From a virus: a stretch of DNA of 48,166 nt. Every line of letters starts with the position of its first letter. Within the stretch, counting starts at the first letter, position 1. The stretch spans positions 1-48,166 of IMG/VR virus record IMGVR_UViG_3300028706_000011. One strand, written 5' to 3'. Made by a program: the position numbers and the translations under genes. The notes under the pieces are model-generated. The model saw nothing but the letters and a program-made list of their open reading frames with translations. It was not told where the DNA came from and did not search any database. Shown here one piece after another: positions 15,638 to 22,582 of the stretch.

Positions 15638-15666
15638 TTGACAGCCTGATTAAACTATGATCTAAC
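15638..15666 (+). promoter_or_regulatory. Sigma70-like promoter before the second early operon
   Basis: Perfect TTGACA (15638-15643), 17-base spacer, TCTAAC (15661-15666, four of six). An inverted repeat GGCTGT/ACAGCC (15620-15625 with 15641-15646) overlaps the -35 box and could be an operator. The next gene starts at 15708 with an AGGAG site. Confidence 0.45.
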
Positions 15667-15707
15667 TTTAAACACAGAGAAACACAAACACACATAGGAG
15701 ACATATC

Positions 15708-15935
15708 ATGTTTGTATTATTCGCTACTAAGCCTCTCAATGATGGCACTCAAGGGTTCCGCTTTAACTTCGCTGGACTCAAGGGCTTGACACGCAAGCGT
15801 AAAACATTAAGCCGTGGTTTCAAGGTCAACACTACCAAGTGTATGACTGGTGTACACTTTGGCAAGCGTACCATCTACATTGAGCGTAACCCTAACCGTA
15901 ACACAGAGCGCAAGCTTTGCCACTTCGCAGGGTAA
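15708..15935 (+). CDS. Small basic protein, 75 aa
   Basis: A basic protein (FRFNFAGLKGLTRKRKTLSR, then TIYIERNPNRNTERKLCHF) with strongly alternating charged and hydrophobic residues. ATG follows an ATAGGAGA site. First gene of a tight operon that continues to the integrase. Not recognised; the charge suggests nucleic acid binding. Confidence 0.6.
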   Translation: MFVLFATKPLNDGTQGFRFNFAGLKGLTRKRKTLSRGFKVNTTKCMTGVHFGKRTIYIERNPNRNTERKLCHFAG

Positions 15936-15941
15936 TGTCAG

Positions 15942-16169
15942 ATGACTAAGCTAGACTTCAATAACATCGTGGTGCGTCATAACGGGCGCACCATATCCAT
16001 CGCCCAACATTGGAGCCGTACTTCTGAGGGTGACTTTATAAACGCACAAGAGATTGCAGACATTGATGATCTACATCACTGCGAAGACTATGACCCCATC
16101 AGGTTTGATGATACTGTTGACGGTCTAATCAATGCACTGCAAGCAATCAAGAAGGATATAGAACAATGA
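15942..16169 (+). CDS. Small acidic protein, 75 aa
   Basis: An acidic protein with many D, E and H (FINAQEIADIDDLHHCEDYD), ending in a helix (LINALQAIKKDIEQ). It overlaps the next gene by 4 bases (ATGA). Not recognised. Confidence 0.6.
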   Translation: MTKLDFNNIVVRHNGRTISIAQHWSRTSEGDFINAQEIADIDDLHHCEDYDPIRFDDTVDGLINALQAIKKDIEQ

Positions 16170-16543
16170 AGTTTGACAAACCAACAGCCCGTAAGATTCG
16201 TGAAGCCATGCAAGAAGCGTTAGAGAACGCAGGTATACATGGTGTGACTATTAACGTAGGCAACTGCTCATTCACTGACGGTGAAGCTACCTACAAAGTC
16301 AAGGTATTGATTGATGGCGCTAAGTCTAGGGATGAGCAAGACCTTGAACAGATGGCTTCACTCATGGGCTTTGACACAAGCAAGATTGCATTACTGCAAG
16401 GCATGAGGGTGTCACTTGTAAGCTACAACTCTAGAGCACGTAAGCGTCCGTGGGTAGTGCAGGACTTGACAACTACACAGAAGTATATTATTGATGATGA
16501 CACAGCCAAGCGTTTATTTGGAGCAGAAGAAAAGGTATCATAG
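16166..16543 (+). CDS. Conserved phage protein, 125 aa
   Basis: Begins with a helix (TARKIREAMQEALENAG) followed by strands (VTINVGNCSFTDGEATYKVKVLI) and ends VSYNSRARKRPWVVQDLTT plus a short tail. The pattern is familiar from small proteins in phage early regions, but I know of no function. It is directly upstream of the methyltransferase, 2 bases apart, in the same operon. Confidence 0.6.
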   Translation: MKFDKPTARKIREAMQEALENAGIHGVTINVGNCSFTDGEATYKVKVLIDGAKSRDEQDLEQMASLMGFDTSKIALLQGMRVSLVSYNSRARKRPWVVQDLTTTQKYIIDDDTAKRLFGAEEKVS

Positions 16544-16545
16544 CC

Positions 16546-17466
16546 ATGAACGTACTATCACTATTTGACGGAATGTCATGTGGACAGCTTGCCCTTGAAA
16601 GGGCAGGCATTCCAATCGATAATTATTTTGCAGCGGAGATTGACAAGTACGCTGTACAAGTAACACAAGCTAACTTTCCAGAGACAGTTCAGCTAGGTGA
16701 TGTGACTGCCATAGATCCTGACAGTCTGCCAGATATTGATATACTAATCGGTGGCTCACCGTGTCAGGGCTTTAGCTTTGCAGGTAAGCAACTTAACTTT
16801 GATGATCCACGCAGTAAGTTATTCTGGGAATATGTGCGGCTACTCAAGGCACTCAAGCCTAAGTACTTCCTACTTGAGAACGTCAAGATGAAGAAGGAAA
16901 GCATGAACGTTATCACTGAGGCGCTGGGCGTAGAGCCTATCTTTATCAACAGTAACCTAGTGTCTGCTCAGAATAGACAGCGATATTATTGGACAAACAT
17001 TCCAGTAGATAAGCTACCTGATGACAAAGGTATTGTACTTGCTGACATCTTAGAAGATGGACATGTTGACCGTGACAAGTCACACTGCATTGACGCTAAC
17101 TACTTCAAGGGTGGCAACCTAAAGTCATACTTTGAGAAGCATCGTAGACAGCTAGTGTTTAGCAAAGATGGTGGACACCTACAACCTAAGATACTACAGA
17201 AGGGTAGAGGATTTAACAAAGGAGGACTCAAAGCACAGGACGGTAAGACACCTACAATAAGCACATCATCGTGGCAACACAACAATCATCTTACCTACGA
17301 TGAAGGTATGACATGGCGCAAGCTAACACCGCTAGAGTGCGAGCGTTTACAGACAGTACCTGAGGGCTACACTGACCACGTATCAAATACGCAGCGGTAC
17401 AAAATGCTTGGCAATGGATGGACCGTTGACGTAGTATCACACATAATGAAAGGACTAACACAATGA
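16546..17466 (+). CDS. DNA (cytosine-5) methyltransferase, 306 aa
   Basis: Methylates cytosine in DNA with S-adenosylmethionine. Motif I is LSLFDGMSCG (4-13), motif IV with the catalytic Cys73 is GGSPCQGFSFAG, motif VI is ENV (about 111-113), motif VIII reads QNRQRYYWTN, and the C-terminal motifs IX/X appear as WRKLTPLECERLQTVP and RYKMLGNGWTVDVV. The target recognition region is short and the shape is closest to DNMT3-like phage enzymes. No partner restriction enzyme is seen, so it is an orphan; self-protection against host restriction is the usual role. Confidence 0.92.
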   Translation: MNVLSLFDGMSCGQLALERAGIPIDNYFAAEIDKYAVQVTQANFPETVQLGDVTAIDPDSLPDIDILIGGSPCQGFSFAGKQLNFDDPRSKLFWEYVRLLKALKPKYFLLENVKMKKESMNVITEALGVEPIFINSNLVSAQNRQRYYWTNIPVDKLPDDKGIVLADILEDGHVDRDKSHCIDANYFKGGNLKSYFEKHRRQLVFSKDGGHLQPKILQKGRGFNKGGLKAQDGKTPTISTSSWQHNNHLTYDEGMTWRKLTPLECERLQTVPEGYTDHVSNTQRYKMLGNGWTVDVVSHIMKGLTQ

Positions 17467-17798
17467 ACTTAACAATCAACACAAAAGCTTTCCCTGATGC
17501 AGATCCTGGAATGTTACAAGAGATGCTTGGTATATTACCTTACTGGGTACGTGAGTATAACCTTTTAGGTGAGGACATGGACATCGTAGGCTTTATGACT
17601 GAACGCTATGGCTTTGGTAGCTTGTACCAATTCAAGGGTGACGTACAAGATGATGGTACATACAGCTATCCAGAAGACCCTGACCTGCCCTACATAGGTA
17701 AGATGAACACGCCCAACGGCAACGTGTACTTCTATGAGTACGCTATGCTTGCACTACCCTTGCCTAGTGGTGAGTACTTCGTAACACGGATGGACTAA
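17463..17798 (+). CDS. Unknown protein, 111 aa
   Basis: A mostly acidic protein with aromatic residues (GILPYWVREYNLLGED, MTERYGFGSLYQF, NVYFYEYAMLALPL). Its start overlaps the methyltransferase stop by 4 bases. I recall similar short proteins in phages but no role. Confidence 0.6.
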   Translation: MNLTINTKAFPDADPGMLQEMLGILPYWVREYNLLGEDMDIVGFMTERYGFGSLYQFKGDVQDDGTYSYPEDPDLPYIGKMNTPNGNVYFYEYAMLALPLPSGEYFVTRMD

Positions 17799-17802
17799 GA
17801 CT

Positions 17803-17991
17803 ATGCTATTCGTACTGTTCTCCCCTATGCTTGCGTACTTCCTGATGTTATTCAGTGTTGTTATCGTTACTAGTATAGGGATGGACAGCGGGGCTATTGA
17901 CACAGCTACACTGACTATAGTATATGTTCAGTGCATACTAATCGTGCAACTAATAAGAGCAATCAAGAAAGGACTACCTAATGATTATTGA
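17803..17991 (+). CDS. Small membrane protein with two helices, 62 aa
   Basis: Two predicted transmembrane stretches (about residues 2-24 and 35-52) and a basic C-terminal end (RAIKKGLPNDY). Placed in the early operon, so it is more likely to modify the host membrane or exclude other phages than to be a late holin; this is inference. Confidence 0.55.
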   Translation: MLFVLFSPMLAYFLMLFSVVIVTSIGMDSGAIDTATLTIVYVQCILIVQLIRAIKKGLPNDY

Positions 17992-18292
17992 AGACCAAAC
18001 AGTAGAAGTAAAAGTGTGGGATCATAATGATGCAGTGATCTTTGTATATGAAAACATACACGAGAAGACAGATGAAATACATGAGTCAGGCGTTCCTGTT
18101 TGGCGAAGCTATAAGAAAGTAGTCACAGCTATTCCAGTAAACTTTACTTATTGTGATAGTTTATCTAATGATGATAAGCTGGTGTTGGTACGCAAGGTAT
18201 CTGATGCATTGACTGAATTGTACGCCTATGAAGATGGTTACGAGATGGGTGTGTCTTACTACATCAACCACGATCAGTATGTAAACGCCTAA
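17981..18292 (+). CDS. Unknown protein, 103 aa
   Basis: A mixed alpha/beta acidic protein (QTVEVKVWDHNDAVIFVYENI..., ending MGVSYYINHDQYVNA). The start lies 11 bases inside the end of the membrane-protein gene, with an AAAGGA site. Not recognised. Confidence 0.58.
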   Translation: MIIEDQTVEVKVWDHNDAVIFVYENIHEKTDEIHESGVPVWRSYKKVVTAIPVNFTYCDSLSNDDKLVLVRKVSDALTELYAYEDGYEMGVSYYINHDQYVNA

Positions 18293-18309
18293 TATAGGAG
18301 ACTAAACTA

Positions 18310-18483
18310 ATGGCATATAATGATTTACTTATCCCTATCAATGACTACCATAATGATCTGCAGCGGGAGATTGATGACGCAGACTGGCTAGGTGACTTTG
18401 CTACTGCTGATGCTATGCGTGAAGACATACAGCACGTTAAGCAAATGATTGACAGTGGCGAAATGTATTACCCGTTATGGTAG
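18310..18483 (+). CDS. Small acidic protein, 57 aa
   Basis: ATG at 18310 follows an ATAGGAGA site. The protein, MAYNDLLIPINDYHNDLQRE and 37 more residues, is acidic, helical and ends GEMYYPLW. Its last codons overlap the next micro-gene. Codon use and tight packing support a real gene. Unknown role. Confidence 0.6.
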   Translation: MAYNDLLIPINDYHNDLQREIDDADWLGDFATADAMREDIQHVKQMIDSGEMYYPLW

Positions 18484-18578
18484 CAGGTTCACAGATAGTA
18501 ATCCCCTTCCTGATAGCTTATGTGGGTGGCTTCATCTACTTCTTAGCTAGAGGGAGCAACAACAACAGAGATGATTGA
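18477..18578 (+). CDS. Single-helix membrane micro-protein, 33 aa
   Basis: ATG at 18477 starts a 33-codon frame with one transmembrane helix (IVIPFLIAYVGGFIYFLA) and a short basic/polar tail (RGSNNNRDD). It overlaps the genes on both sides (7 bases before, TGATG after), as is usual for coupled phage micro-genes. No clear ribosome site of its own; coupling would be needed. Confidence 0.45.
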   Translation: MVAGSQIVIPFLIAYVGGFIYFLARGSNNNRDD

Positions 18579-18781
18579 TGTATATTAAGCGAGTGCTTAC
18601 CGCCTTTAGTGTTCTTATCAATGTGCTACTAGGCGGTAGCAATAACCAAACATTCTCAGCCAGGAATTGGCAATGGAAAAAAGATGGTAGGCTCAACGTT
18701 GTGTGGTTCATCGATCTATTCATAGGTCAGGGTCACTGCTTAGAGTGTTGGGTCTACTGGAAAGTGAGGAAAAAGTGGTAG
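18578..18781 (+). CDS. Small conserved phage protein with membrane N-terminus, 67 aa
   Basis: The ATG at 18578 overlaps the stop upstream (TGATG). A hydrophobic start (TAFSVLINVLLGG) is followed by the pattern NNQTFSARNWQWKKDG...VVWFIDLFIGQGHCLECWVYW, which I recall in small phage proteins next to other early genes. The two Cys with H may matter. The last 7 bases overlap the likely integrase start. Confidence 0.6.
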   Translation: MYIKRVLTAFSVLINVLLGGSNNQTFSARNWQWKKDGRLNVVWFIDLFIGQGHCLECWVYWKVRKKW

Positions 18782-19686
18782 CTAAAAAGACAAACAAACT
18801 AACAGATAAATCTAGGATGGCTGACTTGCTAGACTACTACCTAGACAGTCATGCATTCTTAAAGCTATCCCGCCCAGCGCAGAAGGACTATGAGTCATGC
18901 ACTAAAGTTATACGTGCCTCACTAGGTAGCGTAAGACTACGTGACATCACTGTGCCTAAGGCAGAGGGTGCCTATGAAGAGTGGCTAAAGAGAGGAACAT
19001 ACAGAGCTAACAAGATCGCAGCTATCATGTCTATCATCCTTAACAAGGCTATAGGTATGGGCCTACGTATACTTAATCCAGTACCACACATGGACAGAGA
19101 GACTAACCCAGAGCGTAAGGTACTGTGGGAGCCTGACCAAGTGTATGCGTTCTTAGATACAGCCTACAGTGATATTAAGTGGCGCTCTATTGGTTTGATT
19201 GTACAGATGGCTTACGAGTGGGGCCAGCGTATAGGTGACATGAGACTACTAACTTGGGATTGCATAGACTTAGACAAGAAGAGGTGCGACATTACACAGA
19301 GCAAGCGTGGTGCAGAGGTACACCTGCCTATCAGTGATCCATTGATGCACGTACTTAAACAACAGCACGATACGTTTAGCTTCCAGCCATACGTAGCACC
19401 ACAGATAAAGCCTAGTGATGGGGCATACAAGCCATACAGAAAGGATAACTTATTCAGCTACGTCAATGACATCAAGCAAGCTGCAGGGCTACCAGATGAA
19501 CTAACAGCTATGGACATGAGGCGTTCAGCTATTACTGAGATGGTTGAGGCTGGTGTAGATATAACACAGATCAAACAGGTTAGTGGACACTCAAACATAA
19601 ATAGCTTGACACCTTACATAAAACATACATATACTGGTGCATCAGAAGCATTAGCCCAGCGCAGTGCATACAAGGAGAAGCAGTGA
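18775..19686 (+). CDS. int: Tyrosine integrase, about 303 aa
   Basis: A phage integrase that would insert the genome into the host chromosome. The N-terminal SAM-like domain is followed by a catalytic domain with the first Arg in WGQRIGDMR, the box II segment MDMRRSAITEMVEAG (Arg kept, the usual first His replaced by Met), GHSNINS with the second His, and the Tyr nucleophile in LTPYIKHT. A GTG at 18775 with a GAGG site 5-6 bases upstream is preferred; an ATG frame from 18703 overlaps the gene before it far more and reads unlike a protein start. It sits between early genes and primase, as in HMO-2011-like phages. No excisionase or repressor gene is recognised nearby. Confidence 0.88.
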   Translation: MVAKKTNKLTDKSRMADLLDYYLDSHAFLKLSRPAQKDYESCTKVIRASLGSVRLRDITVPKAEGAYEEWLKRGTYRANKIAAIMSIILNKAIGMGLRILNPVPHMDRETNPERKVLWEPDQVYAFLDTAYSDIKWRSIGLIVQMAYEWGQRIGDMRLLTWDCIDLDKKRCDITQSKRGAEVHLPISDPLMHVLKQQHDTFSFQPYVAPQIKPSDGAYKPYRKDNLFSYVNDIKQAAGLPDELTAMDMRRSAITEMVEAGVDITQIKQVSGHSNINSLTPYIKHTYTGASEALAQRSAYKEKQ

Positions 19687-20522
19687 TGGATTACTATGTA
19701 AGAGATCTTGACCTATCTGATGGTGAATCTATACGTAAGACTTGCCCTAAATGTGGTAGCAAGAATACATTTACTGCCAGTAAGATTGATGGGCGTGTAG
19801 TGTACAACTGCTATAAACTATCGTGTGATCTAGCTGGTAAGTTCTCTTCTGCTATGACACATGAGGAACTACAGTCTTACTTTGTACAACCACTGGTTGA
19901 AACGTACAGTAAAAACAAGGAGTTAGATAGCTTTGTTTATCCAGAGCACATAACTAATGATGACCCTGCTAATGGACACATGCGTAGGTTTAAGCAGCGG
20001 TGGAGTAAGTTGCAAAATGAGACTTTATTATTTGATGTAAAAGATAAACGTGCAGTGTTCCCTATATATAGTGGGAACAAATTAGTTGATGCTATTGGCA
20101 GAGCATTGGATGGAGCTATACCAAAGTGGTACAGATACAGTGGTACTGCCAAGCACTACGAAAGAACTATGGGTGATGCTAATGGGGTATACGTTATAGT
20201 AGAGGATGTCATCAGTGCTATCACTGTGGCTAGGTCTTTCATTAATACTACTGGCTATGCTCTACTAGGTACTAGCTTGACAGAGGAACACAAAACTGAT
20301 ATAGCTGACAACGCTAGGGCTGTTATCGTAGCACTAGATCCTGATGCATTAAGTAAGACACTAGAGTACAGAAGGGAGCTACAACTATGGACGGGTCTAC
20401 CTTGTAAGGTACTGAGCCTAGAGGATGACCTTAAGTATGAACGTGAAGCAGACATGAAAGGACTTAAAGAGTTGGTCGATTATGAAACAGGAGCACAAGA
20501 ACAAACAGAACCCAATGGCTAA
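19686..20522 (+). CDS. Primase with zinc finger and TOPRIM domain, 278 aa
   Basis: Makes RNA primers at the fork. The N-terminal zinc ribbon has C20 and C23 (KTCPKCGS) and a second pair within CYKLSC. The TOPRIM core shows GVYVIVEDVISAITVARS (the catalytic Glu) and ARAVIVALDPDALSKTLEY (the DxD-like part). It is the primase half of a T7 gp4-like protein; the helicase is a separate gene at 22563. ATG at 19686 overlaps the integrase stop by one base and has AAGGAG 9 bases upstream; a GTG one codon earlier is possible. Confidence 0.85.
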   Translation: MDYYVRDLDLSDGESIRKTCPKCGSKNTFTASKIDGRVVYNCYKLSCDLAGKFSSAMTHEELQSYFVQPLVETYSKNKELDSFVYPEHITNDDPANGHMRRFKQRWSKLQNETLLFDVKDKRAVFPIYSGNKLVDAIGRALDGAIPKWYRYSGTAKHYERTMGDANGVYVIVEDVISAITVARSFINTTGYALLGTSLTEEHKTDIADNARAVIVALDPDALSKTLEYRRELQLWTGLPCKVLSLEDDLKYEREADMKGLKELVDYETGAQEQTEPNG

Positions 20523-20640
20523 GGACTTACGTCAGCCTAAGTATAGGCAGCAGGTTGTACCTGATAAGAAGAAACCTAAACCTAAACGGAAAGAGAAGCA
20601 TAAAGGAGACATGGATGTTGGACAATACAGTGATGATTGA
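20515..20640 (+). CDS. Very basic micro-protein, 41 aa
   Basis: ATG at 20515 lies inside the end of the primase gene. The protein begins MAKDLRQPKYRQQVVP and continues with a KKKPKPKRKEKHK run; about two fifths of residues are K or R. It overlaps the next gene in another frame. It could bind DNA or RNA. The lack of a clear ribosome site makes it a modest call. Confidence 0.5.
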   Translation: MAKDLRQPKYRQQVVPDKKKPKPKRKEKHKGDMDVGQYSDD

Positions 20641-21151
20641 TACATGTAAAAGTTGTGGTGTTGAACTTACTGATGACAACTGGCAAGAAGGGTGGAAGAA
20701 GTACGGCAGAAAGCAATGTAAAGATTGCCACGATAAGTACAATGAAGGTAGTAACAAGAATCGTATGTGGGTAAACGGTAAGTACATCCCACAGTCACAC
20801 CCATTATATAAACCAGGACGTTATAAATCTTTTGGTGACGCAGCGTTCAGTGCCTTGCAGAAGGACAAGCAGATCCTTGAGGGTTATGTGTACGCTATCC
20901 GTAATGCTGCATGGCCTGACTGGATTAAGATTGGTAAAGCTATTGATGCAGAGGATAGGCTTAACGGCTACCAGACAAGCTCACCTATGCGTGACTATGA
21001 GTTGATCCATTCAGTTTACTTTGATGATCGTAATAAGGCTGAGCGTGACGCACACAAGATAGCTGACCATAAGGGTGAACGTAAAGGTGAATGGTTTAAG
21101 ATAACAGAAGAGCAAGCACTAGAAGTATTACAGGAGTTGACACTTGATTGA
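20615..21151 (+). CDS. GIY-YIG-type nuclease-like protein with zinc finger, 178 aa
   Basis: N-terminal zinc finger of two CxxC pairs (CKSCGVEL, CKDCHDKY), then a GIY-YIG-like domain of the T5orf172/MUG113 kind from about residue 90: EGYVYAIRNAAWPDWIKIGK, RLNGYQTSSP, the AERDAH helix and GEWFKI. Such proteins may cut DNA like homing enzymes or act in repair. The frame is open from 20555, but ATG 20615 has an AGGAG site 7 bases upstream and is preferred. It lies between primase and ThyX. Confidence 0.75.
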   Translation: MLDNTVMIDTCKSCGVELTDDNWQEGWKKYGRKQCKDCHDKYNEGSNKNRMWVNGKYIPQSHPLYKPGRYKSFGDAAFSALQKDKQILEGYVYAIRNAAWPDWIKIGKAIDAEDRLNGYQTSSPMRDYELIHSVYFDDRNKAERDAHKIADHKGERKGEWFKITEEQALEVLQELTLD

Positions 21152-21869
21152 AGCAACATACATAGATCACATGGGTACTGACTTGACAGTAGCTAATGCT
21201 GCTCGTGTAAGTTTTGGTAAGCAGAGTGAGATGGATACGAGTGACGTATGGGGTCCACCTAAGTTGAAAGACAAGGACGCTAAGCTTATCAGCTATCTTG
21301 CAGAGCATAAGCACATCAGCCCCTTTGGGCATTGCTTTGCCAGCTTCCACATCAAAGCACCAGTCTTTGTAGCTAGGCAGCTAGTCAAGCATAAGTTCCT
21401 ACGCTGGAATGAGATCAGCCGTAGGTATGTGGATGAGAAGCCTGAGTTCTATTTACCTGATGTATGGCGTGGACGTAGTGAAGATAAGAAGCAGGGGTCT
21501 AGTAAAAATATTATTGATATGTTGCATTGGATAATTCCTGACCCTGATCTTTCCATAGAAGGACATACACATTATGACAACATAAGGGGTAAACCTAGTA
21601 GATGGACATCAGATGTATATAAATCAGTTCGTGATCTTTATGATGCTATGATTAACAGTGATGTATGCCCAGAGCAAGCCCGTATGGTGCTGCCACAGAG
21701 CATGATGACTGAGTGGTACTGGTCAGGTAGCTTGGATGCATTTGCTGACATGTGTAAGCTTCGCTGTGCGCCTGACACACAAGCAGAGACAGCAGAGGTA
21801 GCGTGGGCTATTAGCCTTAAAATGGAAGATCTATTCCCTGTGTCATGGGTAGCATTAAGGGATGAATAA
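21144..21869 (+). CDS. thyX: Flavin-dependent thymidylate synthase ThyX, 241 aa
   Basis: Makes dTMP from dUMP with FAD and methylene-tetrahydrofolate. The ThyX signature region reads FVARQLVKHKFLRWNEISRRYVDE: the usual RHR-x7-S is here KHK-x7-S. FGHCFASFHIKAP and the late PQSMMTEWYWSGSLDAFADMCKLR segment also fit the family. The start is TTG at 21144, with AGGAG 7 bases upstream, overlapping the stop of the gene before. Works with the RNR and MazG genes of this window in dNTP supply. Confidence 0.92.
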   Translation: MIEATYIDHMGTDLTVANAARVSFGKQSEMDTSDVWGPPKLKDKDAKLISYLAEHKHISPFGHCFASFHIKAPVFVARQLVKHKFLRWNEISRRYVDEKPEFYLPDVWRGRSEDKKQGSSKNIIDMLHWIIPDPDLSIEGHTHYDNIRGKPSRWTSDVYKSVRDLYDAMINSDVCPEQARMVLPQSMMTEWYWSGSLDAFADMCKLRCAPDTQAETAEVAWAISLKMEDLFPVSWVALRDE

Positions 21870-22017
21870 ACGTATACCTATGAAAGGCGGTGATGAGTAT
21901 GATGCCCTAAGTAAATCACGTAAGTTCCTACGATGGAAAGCAGGACAGGTAAAGAAGATCAAACGTGCATACAATAAAAGGTTCCGTAAGTATAGTAGGA
22001 GAATAAACTATGAGTGA
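21862..22017 (+). CDS. Small basic protein, 51 aa
   Basis: ATG at 21862 overlaps the end of thyX. The protein begins MNKRIPMKGGDEYDALSKSR and is strongly basic after that (KFLRWKAGQVKKIKR...). I recall similar KGGDE...basic proteins in many phages of Proteobacteria, of unknown role. Confidence 0.6.
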   Translation: MNKRIPMKGGDEYDALSKSRKFLRWKAGQVKKIKRAYNKRFRKYSRRINYE

Positions 22018-22195
22018 ATACATTAACAAACCAGTTAAAGTAACGGAGATAGAAGAACATGAAGATGGTAGTGCTACACTACAAGTAGAGTGTGACCCTG
22101 AGACATTCGCAGGTATCTTTAATGCAGGGTTTATTGCACTTATTAAGGCTGGCTTAGAAACAGAAGGGAGTAAAGATGTACGCAGTGGAGATTGA
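22010..22195 (+). CDS. Small acidic protein, 61 aa
   Basis: A compact alpha/beta protein (VKVTEIEEHEDGSATLQVECD, FAGIFNAGFIALIKAGLE). ATG follows an AGGAG site at 8 bases and overlaps the gene before. Similar short proteins occur in other marine phage early regions; no role known. Confidence 0.6.
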   Translation: MSEYINKPVKVTEIEEHEDGSATLQVECDPETFAGIFNAGFIALIKAGLETEGSKDVRSGD

Positions 22196-22352
22196 AGTTG
22201 ATGAAGGTGAGTATACTTTTGTACGTAAGGAAGATCCTTGGACATATGACACAGAAGTACATATCTTTAGCACTAAAGAACAAGCAGAGGCAGAGGCTAC
22301 AAGGTGGAACACAGGGCGTGTAGTTGATTATAAACAATACATTGGATCTTAA
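22176..22352 (+). CDS. Small acidic protein, 58 aa
   Basis: ATG at 22176 follows an AAGGGAG site and overlaps the gene before by 20 bases. The protein begins MYAVEIEVDEGEYTFVRKED and contains a STKEQAEAEATRWN helix typical of small two-layer domains. Unknown role. Confidence 0.6.
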   Translation: MYAVEIEVDEGEYTFVRKEDPWTYDTEVHIFSTKEQAEAEATRWNTGRVVDYKQYIGS

Positions 22353-22366
22353 TAAGGAATATCACA

Positions 22367-22582
22367 ATGAGTATGGCTGGAACAATAGAAGATATGCGTT
22401 GGGAGATTAAGCAACAGAAGAAAGAAATTGATTTACTATCAAAGCAAGTACGAAAGAAAGATAAAGAGATAGACACTCTTAAAAAGTTTATAACTGAACA
22501 TAAACTTATAAGAGATCTGGATGAAGATGAACGTAAGAGAGCACAAGAGAGGATGATAGCTAATGGAACTAGCACTTATTAG
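22367..22582 (+). CDS. Coiled-coil protein, 71 aa
   Basis: Nearly all residues form one long charged helix with heptad-like L/I/V positions (EIKQQKKEIDLLSKQVRKK...DTLKKFITEHK). ATG follows a TAAGGAA site. It overlaps the helicase start by 20 bases, so it may be a small partner of the helicase; this is inference. Confidence 0.6.
   Translation: MSMAGTIEDMRWEIKQQKKEIDLLSKQVRKKDKEIDTLKKFITEHKLIRDLDEDERKRAQERMIANGTSTY

Noticed and set aside
15620-15646. GGCTGT...ACAGCC inverted repeat as a terminator
   Set aside because: It has a 15-base loop, no T-run after it, and overlaps a good -35 box, so an operator is more likely than a terminator.
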